From positions 3,720,001 to 3,784,000 of the forward strand of contig OY294051.1 of NCBI GenBank assembly GCA_958510825.1: DNA of 64,000 nucleotides, given 5' to 3'. The position numbers and the translations under genes were made by a program. Source of the DNA: Brachypterus glaber (Eukaryota; Arthropoda; Insecta; Coleoptera; Kateretidae). Below the pieces are notes generated by a model. It had not been told where the DNA came from and ran no database searches. It saw nothing but the letters and a program-made list of their open reading frames with translations. Of this stretch, positions 1 through 7,553 are shown piece by piece; positions within the stretch are counted from its first letter, which is position 1; each line of letters begins with the position of its first letter.

Positions 1-545
1 AATCGGTTTTTATTTAATAACTTAGGAACCCTTTGAGATATAGCAACGAGGTTTTGTACCAGAACTAATCTTAATAAGGCCCATCTTTAAATGGTATTTG
101 TATGTACTTATTTTAAACAGAGGTGTGTGAAACGTGGGGGTGCTTATCAGTTTTTTGTCACAAACTTTTTTCTGTGTAACTTTTTTGTAATTTTATTTTT
201 GGAATATGATTCCTTAGGTCAAAATACAATAAAAAGGTACTTTTGTTGTAATACTGGATGATTAACCGTTTCGAGAAAAAATTCCCGTTTAGCACACCGC
301 TGGTTAATAAGTACATGAAAATAACATACGAAGATGTACCTTATTAAGATTAAACCATAGAAAAATGTTATCTCTCCAAAATATATATTTTGGAGAGATA
401 ACATTTTTTCTATGGTTCATTTAAATTAACTCCAATATGAGTAAGGATCTAGAATTTCTTAATTTTATTAAGATTAGTTTACGTGCAAAACCTCGTTTCT
501 ATATCTATAAGGGTTCCTGAGTTATTAGATAAAAAACGAATTTTT
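1..545. repeat. Large imperfect foldback repeat (family J), left edge outside the window
   Basis: Bases 1-90 (TTTTTATTTAATAACTTAGG, then ACGAGGTTTTG) are matched in reverse complement by about 455-540 (CAAAACCTCGT, GAGTTATTAGATAAAAAACG). The centre at about 354-415 is a near-perfect palindrome around CCAAAATATATATTTTGG. Related sequence with the same outer motif (GATTCTACATC, an ATATGAA block, a CGGTTTTTATTTAAT block) recurs at about 3050-3500, 10190-10620 and 51040-51190. It is probably a non-autonomous DNA transposon family; no transposase is seen. Confidence 0.7.
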
Positions 546-754
546 TAGACACTCTCAAAGGGGCTTAGCTCCCGTACGACGCATTTTTAGACATGTTTAT
601 AGGACCTTTTTGTCATATTTTATGATGTAGGATCAACCCTAAAAAAAGTCTAAATTTTTTTATTATTTTTTCGTTTGTATTTATTAAATTACTTTAAATG
701 TTATATATAGGCCTATTTATCCTTTTTCTTAAAAATATTATTATTATTTCTCAC

Positions 755-1092
755 CATTATTAAGTCTTCAGAATCACAAGGCATTACAATTTTATCATTA
801 CAAATTTCCTCCATGCTCCTCCCACTTTGCATGATATCCCCATCTCCAGACCCTACATCCGCCATTGCATCACCAACATTCGTCGGTGTGTCACCAACAT
901 TGGTCCCATCAGCACCTGCGCTTCCGTTTTCTGGGTTTTGAGGACTGGTGTTTGGGCTTATTCTAAAAGCATCTTCATGGCATGGTTCGTAGGCAATAGT
1001 ACACATGCCCTGTTCTTGCCGCATACAGATATTGTATTCTTGGTCGGCTAAATGGCGGCCGTTATCGGCAAAATTCATTGTTTGAATCACAC
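755..1092 (-). CDS. CUB-protein exon: NGRHLADQEYNIC to NDKIVMPCDSED
   Basis: The acceptor is TTTATTTTTTAG at 1094-1093 and the donor ATG|GTGAGA with GT at 754-753. The exon begins with two bases that complete the Gly codon from the preceding exon (phase 1), giving MKGVIQTMNFADNGRHLADQ across the junction. The exon carries the conserved HLADQEYNIC and CDSED blocks, separated by a variable linker rich in Thr, Asn, Gly and Asp with a GTNVGDTPTNVGDAMADVG repeat. The frame stays open to about 713 only because the intron start reads through. Confidence 0.82.
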
Positions 1093-4000
1093 CTAAAAAA
1101 TAAACGGTTAAAAAAATCTATCGATTAGTTTTTTTTTAATTTAGATTTTTTTATAAAAATCTGCCTATTTATAATTTTATTAATTATTTGTGATATCTCA
1201 GCTATTTCTAATTATAACTTTAGTTTTTCTTTATATTCTTGTTATTTATGTAGTAACCAACGATTTAAGAGCAAAATTAAAAAAATCTATCCCAGACAGC
1301 ACAAAGATGACTTAAAGAGATCTAAAAGATGTCGTAGCTCGTCATTTAAGACGTCTTAGGAACGCCGGTTTTCGCCGTATATGCATCTTAAAGACGTCTT
1401 AACAACGTCGTATGTTACAAAAGGTAACGTATTTAAGACATCTTTTTTGAGACGCCTTGCACAGGTGACTTTACAACCTAATACTCCCTCCCATTTACGG
1501 TCGTATTGATATAAAAAGCGTAATAAGAATTAGAATGAGAGGTAATTTGTTTGTCAAAAAAAGATCTTAAAAAAATGTGTTTTTTTTTTAATTTTCTTTT
1601 TTTAAATTTTCTTTTAATTTTTTCGTTTTTCGTAAAAAGAAAATGAAATTTTTTTTCAAAAAAAGATCTTAAAAAAAATGGTATTTTTTTTAATAGTTGA
1701 TTGTGGTTAATTTATTTTTAGCGATGAGTATCGAAGTTAATACGTCTCATACCGATACTTAAAAGACATCTTAATCAGATATCTTTTAAACATCCTAAAA
1801 AGAAGTCCATAAGGCATCCTTTTTATGTCTTTAGGCGTCCAGACATAATTAAGATCTAAAAAAGACGTCTTTAAGATATCATGTGCTGTCTGGGATTGGT
1901 TAGTTTTTTTTTTATTGGATTTTTTTTTATAAAAATCTGCACCTATTTAATTATTTAGCTATATGTCAGCTATTTCTAATTATAATAAAAATATTATTAA
2001 AAATAAAATAAAGACTGCTTAATTTTTTACAAAAAAAGTAAATACAAATTTTTTATATATTTTGCCGTTTTGTTATAATACGTGATTAAAGTTTGAAGTA
2101 AAACAAAAAGGTATAAATCAAGATGGCTGGAGTTATTTATAACTCCAGCCATCTTGGTATAAATTAATCTTTATATGTATTAAAAATTATCTAGGGAGGC
2201 TTTTTTACTGTAAAATGTCAATGTAAAGCACAGCATCAATCAAATTCATGTAGTACTTTTTGAGTTAACTGAAAAAATTACAACTTTCAGGAAAATCCTG
2301 ATATCTTCTAAACCAGAAGTAAAAATATAAAAAAATAAAAAAGAAAATATTCATTAAAATTGCGGCAATAAGAGAGACATTATCATTGATAAACAGTTGC
2401 AGTTGTAGAATCAGTCAAATCCATTAAGTAGTTTTCGAATATTTGAATAAAAAAATTTTTTAGGTAGATCGATTTTTTTGCCCTCAAGTGTATTTAGGGC
2501 TTTAATAGGTAAAAATCCTCGATTTTTATAAAGTTTTTTGTATATATTTTTTTTCGTGATAGAATTTTCTGCCTTAAATAACTCAAATACGCTTTTACCT
2601 TTCATTCCCGTGTGATATTGTAAACATCCTACAGGAGCTCGTTCCGAAAACGGTATTTGAGTGACTATTACCTCCCACATTCTGGACACTGCTTTTCGGC
2701 TTAAATTCATTGAGATGGATATTGGATCGTGAATATTTTCTACATCAAAATACACTAAAAGAAAAATAAAATTGTAATATACAGGGTGATCAGTAACTGC
2801 CAAGGGGTAAACCGTTGAAAAAAATTTGTACACCTTTAGGAGGAAATCTTCAAAGATTTCCTCCAGATTACCTCCAAATGTTACCTCGAGTTTCTAAGAT
2901 TTCCTCCGAAAAGGAGGAAATCTTTAAATATTTTCTTCAGATTACCTCGTAACCTTCAAAGATTTCCTCCAGATTACCTCCAATTTGTACACCTGAATTC
3001 CTCTGCGGTTTACGCCTCGGTAACTGCCATGCCAAAATTTAAGAGGTGATTCTACATCCAAAAATATGAATAAAAGTTTCTATAAAGGTTGGTCCGGAAA
3101 TGAGCCCTAAGGCAGCTACAGCCCTTTAAAATTGTAATAAAAATAAGGTTTTTAATTAATAACTCTGGTACCCTTTAAGCTAGAGCGACGAACTTTTGCA
3201 TGTGTACTAGTATTAATAAGGGCAATAAGTTTATGTTAATTTATTTTTTTTAATTTATCCAGAGGCGTCCCTAGACGGAAAAATGTATTAGGCTTAACAC
3301 ATTTTTGGTCCAAACTTTTTTAAGTGTACTTTTTTTTGTAAAAAATATAGATTCCTTGAGTAAACATACATAAAAAATGTCCTAACCAACAATTATCCAT
3401 ACTGATAAAAAATGTCCATAGTGTAACACTGTAGGCAACCGTTTTCAAAAAAAAAATGCAATTAAGAGGAAGTAACATTTTGTACCGCCAAAAACGTTAC
3501 TTTTTAAAAGGCTTTTTTTTGCCATGTTTGGTTAGTTATGACGTCATAACATTTAGCACCTCACAGCTGATTTTTTCAGGATCGTTTAATAAAAATTGTT
3601 AAAATCAAGTGGTAACCTTGTCCGAAAAAAATTTTCTGGCAATACCTTCGTCGGACGCCATAAATTAAAGGTTGGTCCCAAAAAAAAAAACGTTTCTCTA
3701 CCGAAAATTTTCTTATGTAAGAAGTGGTTTGACTGGACAGTTAATAAAAAAAATCTACTGGGCGTGGGCTCCCGACTAGTACTTTATTTCTTACCATGTT
3801 GGCCACTGTTTAAACCACATAACCTTAGTTCTTTTGATTTTCCTCCGGTCATAACAAAAACATCTTCCTCACAAACACCAGTCCTTCTATTTGGTTGACC
3901 CTGAAAATGCATTAAAATTTGAAAATCGGGATGATAATAAGTATGTGACTTACCAAGTTGAAATGAATAAAATCTAATCTTAATTGTGCTATTTCCGGGT

Positions 4001-5211
4001 CTATTTTCTTCACTGTCAATGAACAGGTGGACATCCCATGGGTTAAATCCGGAAAATCGGGATTTACAAAATATGTTAAATTATTATATGCTTCATGTTC
4101 ACAAGTTGCCTTAACTAAAATAGTAATATTATTAATTATTTTCCACTACTAATTAATTTTTCACTGCTACTAATTTGAGATTTATAATTTTGAATGAAAC
4201 ATAAAATAGATTTATTTCACTTCCATTTTTTGTAGCGCCCGTCATCAAAGTTTAAAAAATAAAATCTTGTAAACCCTAAATGCCATATAATTATTGTATT
4301 TATTATTTTATTTTAGCTCATCTCCACTTTCTATTTTTCATACCAGTTTGATATCAGTTTTAGTTTTTGGGACTTTTTTTAAATATTTGATAAAATATTG
4401 TATGAATGGTAGCGTCCGTCATCATCAGTACTCGACGAATTTCCAGTGCTCGCATAGGCGCCGCGTCGACTCTAGCGTTGACGCGAGGTTTTAAATATTT
4501 ACATTTTTATTTATTTTTATCTTGATTTTTTTTTAATGATTCCATTTAAACGAGTAAGGTGGAAAAAAAAGTTATCGATAAATAAAAATTAAAAACTTTC
4601 GTATTCTTAAAAGATAAAAATCGAATGTCAGTTTTTAATTTGAAAAACACCGATTTATATACATATGTATAGTTAATATGTATAGCCAATATTGTTGTGT
4701 GTCACAAATTAGTCGTCAAAGGTTTCGATTTAGTGACCTTTATAAAAATTTCCCTCATAATTCGGTAAAATTATTTCGTAAGCCTATGTTTCTGTGTTTA
4801 TTTTCAACGTTGATATATGAGTCATAACTTAGTTTACGCCGACTACTGGTCATCACGGAATTGCTGATATTTAAAATTACTCTTCAATATATACATTTTT
4901 TACTGATATAAACTTTTATTTTCAAGTAATTTCATACACAATAAATATTAAAAACTCACATACACAACAAACTCCAAATCCTAAGGCACAAGCGCCATAC
5001 GACTTTCCGTTTTGAATTCTGCACTCGTATGTGTTCATGCAAATCCCTAAAATATAGAATTATTAATTAATTTAACTTAAACTATGATTAAAAACAGTCT
5101 TAAATTTAATTTTGATTAAACCACTGGTTTTAATTGTAGTTAACCTACCTCTTCTTCTACCGTCGTTAGCTAAACATTCCTCTTCCACGGGTACCGGAAA
5201 AAAGTTTAACA
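755..5211 (-). CDS. Secreted cysteine-rich/CUB-domain protein, partial, six exons
   Basis: Six minus-strand exons join in one frame: 5211-5161, 5046-4960, 4114-3954, 3900-3795, 2754-2599 and 1092-755 (899 coding nt, about 299 residues). In order they give a PVPVEEECLANDG lead-in, a Cys motif ending GACALGFGVCCVF, and a CUB-type domain with TYFVNPDFP, AQLRLDFIHFNLGQPN, VMTGG, LCGLNSGQH, WEVIVTQI and GCLQYHTG. Then come NGRHLADQEYNIC and a Thr/Gly/Asp-rich linker leading to NDKIVMPCDSED. This order is typical of a large family of uncharacterised insect secreted CUB proteins; the role is unknown and an extracellular place is inferred. All five junctions agree in phase. The signal-peptide exon (above 5211) and the C-terminal exon(s) (below 755, probably outside the window) are missing. 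I know no symbol. Confidence 0.82.
1291..1894. mobile_element. Family D foldback element, copy 1 (CCCAGACAGCACA ends)
   Basis: The ends are inverted repeats: CCCAGACAGCACAAAGATGA on the left and CATGTGCTGTCTGGG on the right, followed inward by matching AAGACGTCTT-type sequence. A second copy at 13272-13874 is the same length and alike throughout. Both copies sit between identical dinucleotides (AT..AT here, TT..TT in copy 2), which may be a 2-bp target duplication. No coding capacity is seen. It lies in the last intron visible of the CUB gene. Confidence 0.75.
2119..2156. mobile_element. 38-bp palindrome with 8-bp target duplication (minimal MITE or relic)
   Basis: The sequence from CAAGATGGCTGGAGTTAT to its complement ATAACTCCAGCCATCTTG is an almost perfect hairpin. 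It is bounded by the direct repeat GTATAAAT at 2111-2118 and 2157-2164. An 8-bp duplication and CA..TG ends fit a hAT-type insertion reduced to little more than its terminal repeats. Confidence 0.65.
2599..2754 (-). CDS. CUB-protein exon: YFDVENIHD to GCLQYHTGMK
   Basis: The acceptor is TTTTTCTTTTAG at 2756-2755 and the donor AAAG|GTAAAA with GT at 2598-2597. The length, 156 nt, is 2+153+1. It encodes YFDVENIHDPISISMNLSRK and, further on, WEVIVTQIPFSERAPVGCLQ, the second half of the CUB-like domain with its conserved W-x-V-x-V-TQI and GCLQY(H/Y)TG blocks. The split first codon joins to the G at 3795 to give Val in QHVYFDV. Confidence 0.85.
2822..3000. repeat. Short interspersed/inverted repeats of a GGAGGAAATCTT motif
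   Basis: The motifs AGATTTCCTCC and GGAGGAAATCT, and TCCAGATTACCTCC, recur several times in both orientations, and the block is bounded by TTTGTACACCT on the left and TTGTACACCTGAATTCCTC on the right. It is likely the interior of a small foldback element in the CUB-gene intron. Confidence 0.55.
3535..3777. repeat. Dispersed repeat MM, copy 1
   Basis: About 240 bp (ACGTCATAACATTTAGCACC through TTTTCTTATGTAAGAAGTGG) is closely similar to 35290-35570. Copy 1 ends about 17 bp from the splice donor of the CUB-protein exon ending at 3795, so the intron here is almost wholly repeat. Class unknown. Confidence 0.7.
3795..3900 (-). CDS. CUB-protein exon: GQPNRRTGVC to CGLNSGQH
   Basis: The acceptor is GCATTTTCAG at 3902-3901 and the donor CATG|GTAAGA with GT at 3794-3793. 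The length is 106 nt in phase 0 to 1. The exon encodes GQPNRRTGVCEEDVFVMTGG and then LRLCGLNSGQH, matching the Cys-rich middle of the CUB fold. Spliced upstream to AQLRLDFIHFNL. Confidence 0.87.
3954..4114 (-). CDS. CUB-protein exon: KATCEHEAYNNLTYFVNPDFP to FIHFNL
   Basis: The acceptor is CTATTTTAG at 4116-4115 and the donor TTG|GTAAGT with GT at 3953-3952. The length is 161 nt (2+159). It encodes the start of the CUB domain: TYFVNPDFP, a Cys (STCSLTV) and QLRLDFIHFNL, the usual CQLRLDF strand with Ala where family members often have Cys. The next intron, to 3901, is only 53 bp. Confidence 0.87.
4960..5046 (-). CDS. CUB-protein exon: cysteine motif ICMNTYEC..GFGVCCV
   Basis: The acceptor is CTATATTTTAG at 5048-5047 and the donor GTAT|GTGAGT with GT at 4959-4958. 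The length, 87 nt, is 2+84+1. It encodes ICMNTYECRIQNGKSYGACA and LGFGVCCV, the six-cysteine N-terminal motif found ahead of the CUB domain in this insect family. Confidence 0.85.
5161..5211 (-). CDS. CUB-protein exon: LNFFPVPVEEECLAND
   Basis: The acceptor is TTTTCTTACAG at 5213-5212. The donor that fits the phase of the next exon is GACG|GTAGAA (GT at 5160-5159). A better-looking donor nine bases on (AAGAAG|GTAGGT) would put a stop in the next exon. The peptide, 16 full codons, matches the LF-x-V-(V/K)-F-P stretch that precedes the Cys motif in related proteins. The exon before it, carrying the signal peptide, was not found. Confidence 0.65.
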
Positions 5212-5237
5212 CTGTAAGAAAATTAAATAATTTTGTA

Positions 5238-5559
5238 TACAGGGTGTCCAAACGAAGCCGACTTGGTCGATATTTAATAAACTATCCACTTTAGAGAAAA
5301 ACTTCAAAGGAAAAAGTTGTATGGTTTGGACTTTTGAAAATGTGCCTTGTTTAATAAAATTCTGCGTACAATGATATAAGATACTTTATAGATCCGTTAA
5401 GCGGGTTTTTAAAATAAAATATATCATATCATTGTACGCATAATTTTATCCTACATTTAATGAGTGAATAAAAAATATAGCATTCCATTTAATAAAATTG
5501 AGTTTTTTATGTTTGAAAATCCAAAAGTTTGAATATTTATTTATTTTGAACGCCCTGTA
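5238..5559. mobile_element. Mariner-like MITE (TACAGGGTG..CCCTGTA) beside a splice acceptor
   Basis: The element starts TACAGGGTGTCCAAACGAAG and ends TTTTGAACGCCCTGTA, so it is bounded by TA as in Tc1/mariner MITEs. Inside is a second inverted pair (GCGTACAATGATAT and ATATCATTGTACGC). Its near end is only 25 bp from the AG of the CUB-protein exon at 5211-5161. Confidence 0.75.
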
Positions 5560-7269
5560 AAATTATTTTATTTTTTGCGCAAAAAGTAATTAAATATACC
5601 TTTTTAAAATACGCTTGCAAAATTTTATTAATTTTTGACAAAAAATAACTAAATTGGAGAAGGGTTTATATCATCACTAAAAATTCATTTTTTCTCAAAA
5701 AAAAAAATTATATCTCAAAAACTATAAATAATAGACCCATACAATATGGTATTAAAATAAAGGCATTTTCAGGAAAAATCTTTGATTTAATTAAACATTA
5801 TTATAATAGATCCTTTTAGTTTTTGAATAAAAAAATCAAAAATAAAAAACTCATAGGGACGATTAATTTTGAATTGGTAATTATGGATTGTATTAATTTT
5901 TTATATGTCTACCATATCGCCGATGTATTTTTTGTATACTTTACATATGCATATAGCATTCAAAGGCAATGACAATATTATGTAAATTAAGTTTTTCACT
6001 ATAACATTTTTTACTTGATCTAATGGAAAAATATTTTTAATTGGTTGCAAATATATTCTACGTTTTGTATTAGAAAATATTCAAATTTTGCAGTAGGTAT
6101 GGTGTGATGTTCATTTGTAGTTAGGAAAATAATACAAAGGAGTCTGAAAAATATCTTATTTTATTGAATTTACTTAAAAAAATATTACAAACCCAATCCA
6201 GGCTGAGTTAAAAGTATATTGATATGCATATTAGAATAACTTAAAAACTAATTGAGATAGATCAAAGCGGTTTCCGCAAAAAAAAAGGATACCTTGTACA
6301 TGAGATAATTTTAAGCTATTTTGTTACTGAAATAATGAGGCAAGTCAAATTAACCTTTTTTTTATGAAAAATTAAAAGAAATTTACAATTCCGCAAAAAA
6401 ATGGATTTCCAAGTAACAGATTAGCCATAAAGTATTGCTTGCCACTCTTTCGCAACCAAATTATAACTATATGGCTGCAATTTTGGCTGAAAAGGAGCGG
6501 TAAGAAATACTTTACAGCTACCGTGTTACTTGGTTCATATTACGGCAATGGCGAATATTTTAAAAGTTACATTTTCTATGCATTTTGCGTTACTTTAAAC
6601 TTTTTTACAATCACTATTTGAAATCATATGATTCTGAAGTTAATATTTCTATAACATAACATATTTCAAGTGTTTATTAAACACTGTTTAACAATAAATT
6701 TTTCGTACGACCTAGTGTACACGAAATAAAGAAAAATGCTTGTTCACTATATATCCTCGTTAGGATATTTTTCTATCGCACGAGTACATAGTGCATATTT
6801 GAATGAAATGACAACTATGCACACTCATTTATCCAAACGAGTACACATAGCTTTCATTTTGACAAAAGTCATTTGACGTTTATAAAATTTTGAAATGTCA
6901 AAATTAAACACAGGTAATTCTTTAAAATGTACATTTTTAAAGAGTCTAGACTGTAGATCGAACGAAAAATGTTGTTCAAAACTTGTTTGCGACAAGTCCT
7001 TAGTGTACTCGAATGATTTTTTGACTTCGCTTCGCGTCGTCAAAAAAACTTCATTCTCGTGCACTGAGGACTAAAGTCGCTTACTCGTTACGAAAACTAC
7101 TATTACAGTGACTTAGCGTACACACAGTTTTTCATTTTTGTTTATCTATATATACATATGTATGTTAACATAACCTAACGTTTAACGTTTTTTTAATCGT
7201 TGGTTAAGTTGTTTTTTGCGCAGGTTTGGTGTTTTTAATGCTAATGGGGGTCTGATCACTTCCTAAATT
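5560..7269. other. No gene recognised; AT-rich, possibly the first intron or 5' flank of the CUB gene
   Basis: I see no supported exon here. Around 6700-7140 there is repeat-like sequence with scattered GTGTAC/GTACAC and CACGAG/CTCGTG motifs. A short plus-strand piece at 6470-6502 reads ATGGCTGCAATTTTGGCTG and runs into a donor-like GTAAGA, but nothing downstream supports a gene. The missing signal-peptide exon of the CUB protein could be here. Confidence 0.4.
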
Positions 7270-7553
7270 TTAACCTATTCCGTTTTCATATTTTCCCATT
7301 TCCGCATCAAATAAAGTGTTGTTGATAAAATGTTGTGCGACTGCTCTGGTATTGTTGTCCATATTTCTTAGTTTATTCGCAACATGCTCCCCATAAACGG
7401 AACATTCGTCCCTAGAAGAGCTAGAGCAGGTCGGTCTTACATACGGACGCATAATTTTTTTATTTAAAAATCTGTTTTCGGTTTTTTTGAATTTTTGTTT
7501 CACTTGTGGCTTTTGTCTGATAAACACGGTTGGGGCTTGTGGTTCAACTTTTT
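7270..7553 (-). CDS. MADF-protein last exon
   Basis: The acceptor is TTTTTACAG at 7555-7554. The frame runs KVEPQAPTVFIRQKPQVKQK, a Lys/Arg-rich stretch, four serines (CSSSSRDECSVYGEHVANK), and ends NGIG with TAA at 7272-7270. It is the C-terminal exon. Confidence 0.8.

Noticed and set aside
6439..6621. Plus-strand frame with an ATGGCTGCAATTTTGGCTG start and a donor-like site
   Set aside because: There is no matching downstream exon, and flanking bases form a weak inverted repeat.
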